A model generated the notes under the pieces. That model ran no database searches. It had not been told where the DNA came from and worked only from the letters and a program-made list of their open reading frames with translations. From positions 744,001-808,000 of the forward strand of contig NZ_CP106879.1 in assembly GCF_025677645.1 (NCBI RefSeq): 64,000 bases of DNA, written 5' to 3'. The translations under genes were made by a program, and so were the position numbers. The DNA comes from Curtobacterium poinsettiae. Lineage in GTDB: Bacteria; Actinomycetota; Actinomycetes; Actinomycetales; Microbacteriaceae. Below, piece by piece: positions 7,032 to 15,599 of this stretch; the stretch's first letter is position 1; each line of letters begins with the position of its first letter.

Positions 7032-8762
7032 ATGCAGGCGAAGACCAGCACCGAAGTACCTCCCCCGAAGAACAGGGTCGGCCGACGGGGGTTCCTGGTC
7101 GGCTCTGCCGGCACAGCCGCGGCCGGGGCGATGATGGCGCTCGAGAACGGCAACCCGCTCGGAGCGATGGCGTCCGAGACGAACCACGATGCGCGCACGG
7201 TGGCAGGAGCCACGATCACGGCGAGTGATTCCCGGTACCTGGACATGATGACGGGCAACAACGTCCGATTCGTCGCTCGGCCCGACTACATCCGGCTCAT
7301 CGGTTCGGCGAAGGACGCGGAGAGTGCGGTCCGATCGGCAGTCCGCACCGGCAAGAAGCTCTCCGTCCGCAGCGGCGGCCACTGCTTCGCCGACTTCGTG
7401 TGCAACCCGGAGGTCGAGGTCATCCTTGACCTCTCCACGATGACGGACGTGTACTACGACCCCGCGATGCGCGCGTTCGCCGTCGAGCCCGGTGCACGGC
7501 TGCTGAACGTGTACGAGAAGCTCTTCAAGGGGTGGGGTGTCACGATCCCGGGAGGCATCTGTTACAGCGTCGGCGCTGGCGGCCACATCGCCGGTGGTGG
7601 GTACGGCCTGCTCACCCGTGCACACGGCCTGGTGGTCGATCACCTCCACGCGGTCGAGGTCGTGACCGTCGACGAGCACGGCACGGTCTCGACGCATGTG
7701 GCCACTCGTGAGTCCAAGGGGGCGCTCGGCGACCTCTGGTGGGCGCACACCGGCGGTGGTGGGGGGAACTTCGGCATCGTCACGAAGTACTGGTTCCGAT
7801 CCCCCGGCGCGACGGGGACGAACCCGTCGGACCTGCTCGTGAAGGCACCGTCCCGCGTGCTCGTGAGTGCGCTGTCGTTCCCCTGGGACCAGGTGGACGA
7901 GACCGCCTTCCGACGGCTCATGACCAACTGGAACACCTGGCACGAACGGTACAAGGACCCCGGCACGCCGGAATCGAACCTGTCGAGCCTGTTCAACCTG
8001 AACCACCGGGCACACGGCAGCCTGGGGATGTTCACCCAGATCGACGCGGATGCGCCGGACGCCGCTGGTGTGCTGCATCGGTTCATCGCTGCCATCACCG
8101 CCGGCGTCGATGTCAGCTCGGAGCCGATGACCGCTCCCAGCGGTGAGCTCCCTGCGCTCCCGGACTTCTACGAGACCAAGCAGATCTCATGGATGCAGGC
8201 AACTCGGACGGTCGGCACGAACAATCCCACCATCACGAACCCGACCAGTCGTGGCGCGCACAAGAGCGCCTACTTCAAGAAGGGGTTCACGGACCGACAG
8301 CTCGGCGTCATGTGGAAACAGATGACGCGGACCGACTTCACCAACCCGGACACGATGATGGTCGTGTTCTCCTTCGGGGGCCAAGTGAACGCCGTCGCCG
8401 AGGACGCCACCGCGAACGCGCAACGCGACACGATCTTCAAGATCTGCCTGCAGACCTTCTGGCAGGACGAGAAAGACGACGCCTTCTACCTCGGCTGGGA
8501 ACGGGAGACCTTCGAGGGGCTCTTCCCGGAGACCGGTGGTGCGCCGGTTCCCGGCGATCAGATGGACGGTTGCTACATCAACTACCCCGACGTCGACATG
8601 GCGGATCCGAAGCGCAACCGGTCGGGTGTGCCGTGGTCGACCTTGTACTACAAGGGCAACTACCCGCGGCTGCAGCGCGCGAAGCGACGATGGGACCCCG
8701 CCAATCACTTCACGCACAAGCTCGGTGTCGAGCTCCCGCCGAGGAAGGACGGGAACCGATGA
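7032..8762 (+). CDS. Tat-exported FAD-linked oxidase, berberine-bridge/glucooligosaccharide-oxidase type
   Basis: 576 residues. The N-terminus has a Tat motif (GRRGFLVG, residues 17-24) followed by a small hydrophobic region, so the folded flavoprotein should be exported. The FAD-binding PCMH domain follows. RSGGHC has His117 and PGGICYSVGAGGH has Cys177, the two residues that covalently anchor flavin in bicovalent members. The C-terminal BBE motif is present (NYPDVD, YYKGNYPRL, DPANHF). Relatives oxidise sugars at C1 or alkaloids and other alcohols with oxygen, releasing peroxide. Only 3 bases separate it from the propeller gene, and its stop overlaps the acyltransferase start (ATGA). It may finish the pathway product outside the cytoplasm. 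Confidence 0.88.
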   Translation: MQAKTSTEVPPPKNRVGRRGFLVGSAGTAAAGAMMALENGNPLGAMASETNHDARTVAGATITASDSRYLDMMTGNNVRFVARPDYIRLIGSAKDAESAVRSAVRTGKKLSVRSGGHCFADFVCNPEVEVILDLSTMTDVYYDPAMRAFAVEPGARLLNVYEKLFKGWGVTIPGGICYSVGAGGHIAGGGYGLLTRAHGLVVDHLHAVEVVTVDEHGTVSTHVATRESKGALGDLWWAHTGGGGGNFGIVTKYWFRSPGATGTNPSDLLVKAPSRVLVSALSFPWDQVDETAFRRLMTNWNTWHERYKDPGTPESNLSSLFNLNHRAHGSLGMFTQIDADAPDAAGVLHRFIAAITAGVDVSSEPMTAPSGELPALPDFYETKQISWMQATRTVGTNNPTITNPTSRGAHKSAYFKKGFTDRQLGVMWKQMTRTDFTNPDTMMVVFSFGGQVNAVAEDATANAQRDTIFKICLQTFWQDEKDDAFYLGWERETFEGLFPETGGAPVPGDQMDGCYINYPDVDMADPKRNRSGVPWSTLYYKGNYPRLQRAKRRWDPANHFTHKLGVELPPRKDGNR

Positions 8763-9934
8763 CCATCGACGCCCCCACCACGAAGCGGCCACCGAAGCTG
8801 CCGTCGCTCACCGGTCTGCGCTTCTTCGCTGCGCTGCTGGTCTTCGGGTTCCACATCACGCTGTCCGCGTCTCCGATACCGCCGAACGATCCGATCAACC
8901 TCTTCGCGGACGAGCGGGTCGCGGACACCGCCGAGAGGATCTTCGTCACCACGGGCTACATCGGCGTCTCGTTCTTCTTCGTCCTCAGCGGGTTCCTGCT
9001 CGCGTGGGCCGCGAAGCCCGGTGAACGGATGACGTCCTTCTGGCGGCGCCGACTCGTGAAGATCTTCCCGAACCACCTGGTGATGTGGGTGCTCGCCATG
9101 GTGTTGTTCGCCGCTTCGATCACGCCCGCACACGCAGTCGTCCTGAACTTCTTCCTGCTCAACTCGTACTCGCCCGACGGCGCCGTGAACGTCGCCGTGA
9201 ACCCACCGTCCTGGACACTCTGCAGCGAGTTGTTGTTCTACATGCTCTTCCCGCTCATCATCATCGGGCTGCGGAAGATCCCGGGGAACCGGTTGTGGTT
9301 CTGGGCGGCGATGATGGTCGTCGGGATGATCCTGGTGCAGATCATCAACCTGACCGTCGTGCCGGACAGCCCGAGATCCGCGCTCACCCCCGTGTCCTCG
9401 TTCCAGTTCTGGTTCGGCTACATCTTCCCGCCGGCACGCCTGTTCGAGTTCATCCTCGGATCGCTCCTCGCCCGTATCGTCATGGAGCACCGCTGGCCCG
9501 CGGTGCGCATGTGGCAGGCACTGCTCGCGTGCGCCGCTGGCTACGCGCTCGCCAACGTGGTGCCCTTCGTGTGGACGTTCAACGTGGCGACGATCGTCCC
9601 CATCGCGATGCTCATCGCGACGGCGGCCAGCGGTGACGCGGCCGGTAGGTCGACCTTCCTGCGGTCTCGGCCGATGCAGTGGCTCGGTGACACGTCGTTC
9701 GGGTTCTACCTGTGTCAGGGCGTCGTCATCTTCTGGGTCCGCCAGATGATGCAGAACGAGACCTTCTCGACGCCGGTGGCGCTGTTGCTCATCGCGGCGT
9801 TCTTCGGTCTGACGATCCTCGGCGGCTGGGCGCTCTACGCGCTCGTCGAGAAACCCATGATGGATCGGTTCGCACGGCCCCGTCGGAAGTTGCTCCCGGC
9901 GCCCGAGCCGGCAGTGGCGACGCCGACGGTGTGA
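8759..9934 (+). CDS. Acyltransferase 3 family membrane protein (OafA-like)
   Basis: 391 residues. The ATG at 8759 overlaps the oxidase stop. The protein opens with SLTGLRFFAALLVFGFHI, the family signature with its catalytic-region His in the first helix. FFFVLSGFLLAWAA and FWRRRLVKIFPNH follow, and about ten membrane helices in all. Such proteins transfer acyl groups, usually to sugars or macrolides, across or at the membrane. It is the last gene of the six-gene group and is followed at once by a strong terminator. Acylation of the cluster's sugar-derived product is the simplest role. Confidence 0.88.
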   Translation: MTIDAPTTKRPPKLPSLTGLRFFAALLVFGFHITLSASPIPPNDPINLFADERVADTAERIFVTTGYIGVSFFFVLSGFLLAWAAKPGERMTSFWRRRLVKIFPNHLVMWVLAMVLFAASITPAHAVVLNFFLLNSYSPDGAVNVAVNPPSWTLCSELLFYMLFPLIIIGLRKIPGNRLWFWAAMMVVGMILVQIINLTVVPDSPRSALTPVSSFQFWFGYIFPPARLFEFILGSLLARIVMEHRWPAVRMWQALLACAAGYALANVVPFVWTFNVATIVPIAMLIATAASGDAAGRSTFLRSRPMQWLGDTSFGFYLCQGVVIFWVRQMMQNETFSTPVALLLIAAFFGLTILGGWALYALVEKPMMDRFARPRRKLLPAPEPAVATPTV

Positions 9935-9936
9935 AC

Positions 9937-9977
9937 AGCGAGAAGGCCCGACCCCAGCGGGGTCGGGCCTTCTCGCT
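9937..9977. terminator. Strong terminator of the metabolite cluster
   Basis: A 19-bp perfect stem (left arm AGCGAGAAGGCCCGACCCC) with an AGC loop begins 3 bases after the acyltransferase stop. It ends 7 bases before the stop of the convergent XRE gene. It should terminate transcription from both sides. Confidence 0.9.
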
Positions 9978-9983
9978 GCGCGC

Positions 9984-10868
9984 TCAGCGCACAGCCGGAG
10001 CAGCGTTCGTGACCCGTTCCTCCACTCCGCGTCCGAGCAGCTCGAGCGCACCGGCTGCAGCTGATCCGGCGTCCGGCGTGTACATCAGGACGCGGTGGCC
10101 GGAGTCGTCCGGCGGTGTGAGCACTTCGAAGTTGAGGTCGAAGTCGCCGACCTCCGGATGGCGGAACGACTTCAGGCCGGACACGCAGTTCTCCACGGGG
10201 TGCTTCGCCCACAGCGTGCCGAACTCCGGGCTCTTCACGGTCAATTCGCCGACGAGCGCGGTCAGCTGCGTGTCTTCGGGGCTCTTCCCGCCGAGGACCC
10301 GGAGGGACGACACCGCCCGGACAGCTTCTTCCTGCCACCGCGTGTACAGCTCGCGGGTGTGGGCATCGAGGAAGAGCATGCGCGTCATGTTCGGCCGCTC
10401 GCCCATCCGCTCGGGGCTCTCGAAGTCGAGGTGCCCGGCGACCAGGCGGTGCCCGAGGCCGTTCCAGCCGAGTACTTCACTGCGTTTGCCGATGATGACC
10501 GCCGGCGTCGATGCCAGCGACGTGATCAGCCGGACGGTGCCCGCCCGGGCGTGGTCCGGCTTCGCGGCAGATCGCCGTTTCGGCGTCGAGTGCTCGGGAC
10601 GCGCAAGGTTGAAGAGGTGTGCACGCTCGTCGGCATTCAGGTTGAGTGCACGGGCGATCGAAGCGATCACCGCCTCGGACGCGTTCGTGCTCAGACCCTG
10701 CTCGAGCCTCGAGTAGTAGGTCGGGCTGACACCGGCGAGCATGGCGAGCTCCTCGCGGCGGAGTCCCGGAACCCGGCGCACACCGTAGCCCTGCAGCCCG
10801 ACGTCTTCGGGCTGCAGGGCGGCGCGACGGACGCGAAGGAAGTTCCCCAGTTCGTTCGGACCGTTCAT
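9984..10868 (-). CDS. XRE-family regulator with MmyB-like ligand domain
   Basis: 294 residues starting at the ATG at 10868. The N-terminal helix-turn-helix spans about residues 33-62, with VPGLRREELAMLAGVSPTYYSRLEQG typical of the MmyB-like XRE group of actinobacteria. The remaining ~190 residues form the PAS-like MmyB ligand-binding region (GRRSEVLGWN-type start, then FLDAHTRELYTRW, and FRHPEVGDFDLNFEVL). The gene is divergent from an MFS exporter, with a perfect palindrome between the two. It lies tail to tail with the metabolite cluster. Likely an autoregulator of the exporter, and perhaps of the cluster through the related site at 2417. Confidence 0.9.
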   Translation of the reverse strand: MNGPNELGNFLRVRRAALQPEDVGLQGYGVRRVPGLRREELAMLAGVSPTYYSRLEQGLSTNASEAVIASIARALNLNADERAHLFNLARPEHSTPKRRSAAKPDHARAGTVRLITSLASTPAVIIGKRSEVLGWNGLGHRLVAGHLDFESPERMGERPNMTRMLFLDAHTRELYTRWQEEAVRAVSSLRVLGGKSPEDTQLTALVGELTVKSPEFGTLWAKHPVENCVSGLKSFRHPEVGDFDLNFEVLTPPDDSGHRVLMYTPDAGSAAAGALELLGRGVEERVTNAAPAVR

Positions 10869-10901
10869 CTGCTCATTCTGCTGCCGGATAGACCGATCTG
10901 T

Positions 10902-10922
10902 CCTGTCACTGTCAGTGACAGG
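10902..10922. promoter_or_regulatory. Perfect palindromic operator between the XRE gene and the exporter
   Basis: Two 10-base arms, CCTGTCACTG and CAGTGACAGG, flank a central T. The site lies 34 bases upstream of the XRE start and about 98 bases before the exporter start. Perfect symmetry and placement make it the best candidate binding site for the XRE dimer. Confidence 0.75.
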
Positions 10923-11019
10923 CACGGCGGGGTGTGGCTGGTGGACCGGGTGGTGGCGATGGTTGGAACACGTCAGAACCCTGGCGAACCTGATCCACCG
11001 GGCACGAAGAGAGGCCACC

Positions 11020-12468
11020 GTGACCACTGAACACGCAACGGACGTCACGTCAACCACGTCGACGACGGGCGACGGCAGGGCGATGACGACGAAGCAGCGG
11101 GTCGCACTGACCGTGCTCCTCACCGCGAGCTTCACACTCGCCGTCGATTTCTCGATCCTCAACGTCGCACTGCCGACCATCGGGGCCGACGTGGGGTTCG
11201 CGATCGAGAACCTGCAGTGGATCGCGACGGCGTTCGCACTGTGCGCCGCCGGCTTCACCCTCCTGATGGGTCGAGTGGCCGACATCGCAGGTCGTCGCCG
11301 CATGTTCCTGATCGGGATGGTGCTGCTCGGCGCGGGCTCGTTGGCGGGCGGACTCGCGACGACTCCGGAACTCCTGCTCGTCGCCCGAGTCGCACAGGGC
11401 TTCGCCACCGCGATCGTCGTTCCCGCTGCCCTCGCGCTCCTGCTCAGCGCCTTCCCCGAAGGCGCCGCCCGGGACAAGGCGCTCGGGTTGAACGGCTCGC
11501 TGATGGCCGCCGGGTTCACCACCGGCGCGATCCTCGGCGGGCTGCTCACCGACCTGCTGTCCTGGCGATGGGCGTTCCTGATCAACGTCCCGGTCGCGGT
11601 CGCGGTGCTCGTCGTGGCACCGATGGTGCTGCAGGACAGTCGAGCCGCCCAGCGGACGCGCCTCGACGTCCCGGGCGCCATCACGGTCACGCTCGGCCTG
11701 CTCGCCCTGGTGTTCGGGCTGACCACCGCTGCTGAGACGTCCTGGATCGACCCGGTCGTGATCGTGTCGTTCGCCGCCGCAGTGGTGCTGCTCATCGCCT
11801 TCGCGTTCATCGAACGGCGTGCGTCGTTCCCCTTGGTGCCGCTCGGTGTCCTCCGGCGCTCCAGCGTGTCCTGGGGCAACATCGCCGGGATGCTCGCGTT
11901 CGTCACCGAGACCTCGTTGGTCTTCCTGCTGACGCTGTACCTGCAGAAGGTGCTCGGGTACACGCCACTGGCAGCGGGGCTGTCCTTCGCCGTGCTCGGC
12001 ATCGGGACGGTCCTCGGTGGTCTCGTCGGTCCGCGGGTCATCGGCCGCTTCGGGAACAAGGCGGCCATCGTCGGGGGCTTCGTCGTCCAGGGGATCGCGA
12101 CGCTCACGCTCGTGCTGATCTCCGACGACGCATCGTCGATCTGGCTGGTCCTCGCGGCCACGTTCGTCGGAGGAGTCGCGAACCTCGTCGTCATCGTCGG
12201 GTTCATGGTCACCGCGACGTCCGGGCTCCCGGAAGGCGAGCAGGGCATGGCGACGGGGCTCACGACCATGAGTCAGCAGGTCGGCATCACGATGGGCACC
12301 CCGATCATGAGCGCCGTCTTCACGGCGGTGGCCCTCGCGAGCACCGCGCCGCAGGCCGAGGCCGTGCTGACCGGCGTCACGACTGCGATCTGGGTGAACG
12401 GCGGGATCTGCATCGCCGCCGCCATCGCCGTCGCGCTCTTCCTCCGGGGGCGTGTCAAGACCGCCTGA
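11020..12468 (+). CDS. MFS multidrug exporter (EmrB/QacA DHA2 type)
   Basis: 482 residues from the GTG at 11020, which follows GAGAGG; an ATG at 11083 is an alternative. It has fourteen predicted helices. DHA2 signatures include DFSILNVALPTIGADVG in helix 1, GRVADIAGRRRMFLIG between helices 2 and 3, and GATTGAILGGLL-like motif C (GFTTGAILGGLLTD). Family members pump out drugs or metabolites using protons. It is divergent from the XRE regulator across a palindrome, so expression should depend on that regulator. It could give self-resistance to the product of the neighbouring cluster. Confidence 0.9.
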   Translation: MTTEHATDVTSTTSTTGDGRAMTTKQRVALTVLLTASFTLAVDFSILNVALPTIGADVGFAIENLQWIATAFALCAAGFTLLMGRVADIAGRRRMFLIGMVLLGAGSLAGGLATTPELLLVARVAQGFATAIVVPAALALLLSAFPEGAARDKALGLNGSLMAAGFTTGAILGGLLTDLLSWRWAFLINVPVAVAVLVVAPMVLQDSRAAQRTRLDVPGAITVTLGLLALVFGLTTAAETSWIDPVVIVSFAAAVVLLIAFAFIERRASFPLVPLGVLRRSSVSWGNIAGMLAFVTETSLVFLLTLYLQKVLGYTPLAAGLSFAVLGIGTVLGGLVGPRVIGRFGNKAAIVGGFVVQGIATLTLVLISDDASSIWLVLAATFVGGVANLVVIVGFMVTATSGLPEGEQGMATGLTTMSQQVGITMGTPIMSAVFTAVALASTAPQAEAVLTGVTTAIWVNGGICIAAAIAVALFLRGRVKTA

Positions 12469-12486
12469 TGGGATCAGGCAGGCGGA

Positions 12487-12519
12487 CGGCCTCGCGTACA
12501 CCCCCTGTGCGCGAGGCCG
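12487..12519. terminator. Bidirectional terminator hairpin
   Basis: CGGCCTCGCG and CGCGAGGCCG pair, extended by four more pairs including one G-U, around a five-C loop. It lies between the convergent exporter and NADP-oxidoreductase genes. Confidence 0.75.
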
Positions 12520-12549
12520 CTGCACGCGGTCGGGCGCAGCGGTGACGAC

Positions 12550-13263
12550 TCAGAACTGCCGGTTCGCCACATCCGCCCGGTACGACACGGTCAGCAGCTC
12601 CCGCAGCCGCTCCGCGGGCAACGGCGCTCCCGGATCCGCCAGGTAGTCCGCCGCGAACCCCTCGGCACTCGCCGCGTAGATCCCCGTGTACGCCCCGGAC
12701 TCCGGCTCGAAGCGCCACGACTCGGCCAGGGTCCCGGCGTCCACGGTGTCGAACCCGAGCAGCTGCACGTGCTCGGCGACCACAGCCTTGGCCTGCTCGT
12801 CGTCGCCCGCGATCGGCAGTGCCGTGCGAGGCGTGGAGCCGGCGAGGTTCGGGATGTGGTGCGCGACGATGTTGTTGAACGCCTTGACCATCCGCGTGCC
12901 GGGCAGGAGCGTCTGCTCGTACTCCGCCGTGGTCGTCGCGAGGCTGTCGAGCTGCTCGATCCGGCCGTCGCGCCCGGGGTAGTAGTTGCCCGTCGACAGC
13001 ACGGTCCGCCCGGCGAAGGCGTCGAGGTCGGGGGCGAGTGCCGGGTAGGCGGTGAGCGGGATCGCGAGGACGGGCACGTCGCCGAACTCGACGGCCTGAC
13101 GCACGGTGCCGGCTGTGGCGCGCGGGCCGAGCTCGGCGACGAGGTCCTGCAACGACTCGGGGCCGCGCGAGTTCGCGATGAGGACGTCGAGGTCGGCGGC
13201 GACGGCCAGGCGTGCGATCGCGGTGCCGATGGCGCCGCTGCCGATGATGCCGATGCGGTTCAT
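12550..13263 (-). CDS. NADP-dependent oxidoreductase, F420-NADP reductase-like
   Basis: 237 residues from the ATG at 13263, with GGAAGG upstream. An N-terminal Rossmann motif (IGIIGSGAIGTAIARLA, residues 4-20) is followed by an Asn-Ser-Arg (NSRG) that would accept NADP 2'-phosphate. The layout matches the small NAD-binding proteins annotated as F420H2:NADP oxidoreductase-like. The C-terminal conserved stretch VKAFNNIVAHHI is typical. The gene follows a TetR gene by 26 bases and is probably co-transcribed with it. The substrate is not evident. Confidence 0.8.
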   Translation of the reverse strand: MNRIGIIGSGAIGTAIARLAVAADLDVLIANSRGPESLQDLVAELGPRATAGTVRQAVEFGDVPVLAIPLTAYPALAPDLDAFAGRTVLSTGNYYPGRDGRIEQLDSLATTTAEYEQTLLPGTRMVKAFNNIVAHHIPNLAGSTPRTALPIAGDDEQAKAVVAEHVQLLGFDTVDAGTLAESWRFEPESGAYTGIYAASAEGFAADYLADPGAPLPAERLRELLTVSYRADVANRQF

Positions 13264-13289
13264 GTGGTGCCCTTCCAGAGAGGTGGATG

Positions 13290-13910
13290 TCAAGGGAGGA
13301 TCGGGGCTTCCCAGCCGCGCCGCGACAGGGCGGAGAGCGCGGCGTACGACGAGTCGTCGGCCAGCGCGGCACCCCGGACCCAGCTGGTCGCCAACGCGGC
13401 GAGGAACAGGTCCCGCGCGCGGACGTCGGCGCGCGCACGGCCGGAACGCTGGGCGGCGCGGAGGAACTCGTCCGTGGTGGTGATGAACCCCTGGCACGTC
13501 AGGGCGAGCGGCGACGAGTCGGACGAGGCGGCGGCGCGGAGTGGTTCGGGCAGCCCGTCGAACGTGCCGGCCCACTCGGTGACCGCGTCGAGCCAGCCGT
13601 GCAGGGCGTCGCCGGTGTCCGCGGAGCCAACGCGCAGCGCTTCGCGACGGGCCACCAGGTGTTCGTCGCGCGCGGCGAGGAGCTCGGCGAGCAGGGCCTC
13701 ACGTGTGGGGAAGTGCCGGTACAGGGTGCCGGCGCCGACGCCGGCCTGCTTGGCGATCGCGTCGAGCGAGCCGGTCACGCCGTGCTCGGCGAACGCGCGC
13801 TCGGCGACCCGCAGAATGTGGTCCCGGTTCCGCAGCGCGTCGGCGCGCGCGGGACGCGGGGAGTGCAGTGAACGCGGCGCGCGCCCGGCGGGAGCGGTCT
13901 GCTCGGGCAT
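13290..13910 (-). CDS. TetR-family transcriptional regulator
   Basis: 206 residues. The helix-turn-helix is at about residues 28-72, with RDHILRVAERAFAEHG, SLDAIAKQAGVGAGTLYRHFPTREALLAELL, a classic TetR N-terminus. The C-terminal ligand domain has the common SRRGW ending seen in this subgroup. It sits directly upstream of the NADP oxidoreductase on the same strand and probably regulates that pair. No clear operator was found in the ~100 bases upstream. Confidence 0.9.
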   Translation of the reverse strand: MPEQTAPAGRAPRSLHSPRPARADALRNRDHILRVAERAFAEHGVTGSLDAIAKQAGVGAGTLYRHFPTREALLAELLAARDEHLVARREALRVGSADTGDALHGWLDAVTEWAGTFDGLPEPLRAAASSDSSPLALTCQGFITTTDEFLRAAQRSGRARADVRARDLFLAALATSWVRGAALADDSSYAALSALSRRGWEAPILP

Positions 13911-14014
13911 GGCGGGCCTCCAGGCTGTGGCGTCGAGAAACGGAGAAGCTCTCCGGGATCACCCGGGTACAGGAGACGCGCTCCGGTTCGACGCTCCAGC
14001 GCGACGCCCAGGCG

Positions 14015-14356
14015 TCAGGACTCCTCGGCAGCCTCCGCCGCGTCCGCCAGGTCGTCCCGCGAGTTCGCGTGGATCGGCTCGCTGTGCCCGAAGGTCTTGG
14101 CAGCCGCCCGCAGCCGCGCGACGAAGTCCCCGTCGTCGAGCTCCAGCTCGTCCTCGTCCGCGTCCTCGATGACGATCTCGCTCGCGGGTCCGATCAGGAT
14201 CTTCGTGGTGGTCATCGTCCCGTCGTCGGCGACGGCCGGCACCTCCACGGTGTCGGCCCGGTCACCCCCGGCGAGGGCCGCGGCGTACTCGATCACGGCG
14301 TCGGCGACGTCGTCACCGACCAGGATCGTGGTGGCGTCGTAGTGGATGTGCTTCAT
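14015..14356 (-). CDS. Small acidic protein of unknown function
   Basis: 113 residues. The ATG at 14356 has an excellent GGAAGGAGT ribosome site, which fixes the start rather than an upstream frame extension. The middle is strongly acidic (DADEDELELDDGDF), the C-terminus is alanine- and glutamate-rich, and there is no signal or membrane helix. The first half (MKHIHYDATTILVGDDVADAVIEYAAALA) is amphipathic. I do not recognise a function. It stands alone between the TetR gene and a two-gene hypothetical operon. Confidence 0.7.
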   Translation of the reverse strand: MKHIHYDATTILVGDDVADAVIEYAAALAGGDRADTVEVPAVADDGTMTTTKILIGPASEIVIEDADEDELELDDGDFVARLRAAAKTFGHSEPIHANSRDDLADAAEAAEES

Positions 14357-14405
14357 CGCGGACTCCTTCCCGGACCCATACAAACGCGCGGCGCGGGAAC
14401 CGGCT

Positions 14406-14936
14406 TCAGGATGACCGCTGTGCGCGGTGGTCCGGTTCCGGGGACTCCAGGGCGTTCCACACGTCGCCCCAGATCAGCTCGAAGTCGACGGGCCGGATGC
14501 GGTCGGCTCGGAGCGCCTGCTCCAGGATCGACAGCGCGTCCAGGGAGCCGGTGAGCAGGCGTTCGTCGCCGTGGACCTCGCGGCGGCCGTCGCCCAGGAA
14601 CGTCGTCACGGTGACGGACCGCACCCGTGGTCGCAGCGCGCGGGTGGCGCGGGCGAGGACCGCGAAGCCGCCGCCGTAGACGAGCAGCGCGGTGGTCGTG
14701 CCGACGGCGGGGGCCGAGACGGCGAGTACCAGTGCGGCGAGGGCGACGACCGCCCCGACGGCCGGCCAGACGTGCCAGGCACGCAGCAGCAGGCGCTCGC
14801 CGGCGTTCGCGCCGGGCGGGAACACGACGAGGGTCCGCGAGCTCCACAGGGTCCGCCCGACGGGCCGGACCGTGTACCGGCCCCACAGGTGGGTGCCGTC
14901 GAGCAGCCGGGTGCGGACCGGCAGCGCCGTGGTCAT
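14406..14936 (-). CDS. Membrane protein of unknown function (DUF6611-like)
   Basis: 176 residues. The segment VVFPPGANAGERLLLRAWHVWP followed by one or two hydrophobic helices (about residues 57-95) resembles a small actinobacterial family I recall as DUF6611. The C-terminal half is soluble (TVTTFLGDGRREVHGDE, IRPVDFELIWGDVWNAL). The start codon overlaps the end of the upstream gene (ATGA), so the two are translationally coupled. Role unknown. Confidence 0.7.
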   Translation of the reverse strand: MTTALPVRTRLLDGTHLWGRYTVRPVGRTLWSSRTLVVFPPGANAGERLLLRAWHVWPAVGAVVALAALVLAVSAPAVGTTTALLVYGGGFAVLARATRALRPRVRSVTVTTFLGDGRREVHGDERLLTGSLDALSILEQALRADRIRPVDFELIWGDVWNALESPEPDHRAQRSS

Positions 14937-15520
14937 CGATCGACCGGGGCGGGTTCCGCGCGCACCGGCGTGCGGTCGGCGCGGACCGGCGCGAGTTCCG
15001 CCCGGACCGGCTCGACGACGTCGCGGTGCCGGACGGTCGCCAGGCACGGGAAGCAGACCAGGTCGCCTTCGCGGACGTCGGCGGGCAACGGAGCCGGGAG
15101 GCGGTGGAACGGACCGTCGGCCTGACCGTCACAGCGGGTGACGACGTACATCGGGGAGAGGGGAGCGGTGCTCCGGCGTCCGATCAGGCGCACCTGGTCG
15201 AGCACGGCGCAGGTCGGCAGGACCGCGTCGAGTTCCAGGAGCACCACCCCGGTGCGCGGTCGCCGCACACGGGTGACCGCCGCGACGGCGACGCTCACGT
15301 CGCGAGGTGCCCAGCCGCGCGGGCGGTACCGGGGCGGGGACTGCTCGGCGGTGTGCACGGTCGGGGTGCCGGTGAGGTCGGCGAGCCGGACCATCGAGAT
15401 CGCCGAGACCAGCAGGTCGTCGGTGGTCGCGACGGTGTGTGCCGGCCAGAGGAACGGGTCCATCGGATCGGGGAGCGACGCGCGGAGCGTCGGCATGATC
15501 GCAGTCAGTGTCACGACCAC
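14933..15520 (-). CDS. Hypothetical protein with Pro/Arg-rich repeat tail
   Basis: Up to 195 residues. The GTG at 15520 gives the longest form; a GTG at 15514 has better spacing to a GAGAG sequence. No signal peptide or membrane helix is clear. A CFPC pair near residue 158 could bind metal. The C-terminus consists of imperfect repeats of the type PVRAExA/PVRADRT, suggesting a disordered basic-acidic tail. It is coupled to the DUF6611-like gene by an ATGA overlap, so the two products probably act together. I do not recognise the family. Confidence 0.6.
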   Translation of the reverse strand: MVVTLTAIMPTLRASLPDPMDPFLWPAHTVATTDDLLVSAISMVRLADLTGTPTVHTAEQSPPRYRPRGWAPRDVSVAVAAVTRVRRPRTGVVLLELDAVLPTCAVLDQVRLIGRRSTAPLSPMYVVTRCDGQADGPFHRLPAPLPADVREGDLVCFPCLATVRHRDVVEPVRAELAPVRADRTPVRAEPAPVDR

Positions 15521-15599
15521 ACGCTCTCGCGGGCTCGAACAGCGCGGAAGGCCTCCTGACGGAACCCCTACGGCCGGCGCCGGAGTCCTGACGGAGCGC

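Noticed and set aside
5733..8078. Very long minus-strand open frame opposite the propeller and oxidase genes
   Set aside because: High-GC codon bias creates long antisense frames. Its translation is Val/Arg/Asp-rich with no recognisable fold, while the plus strand has clear families.
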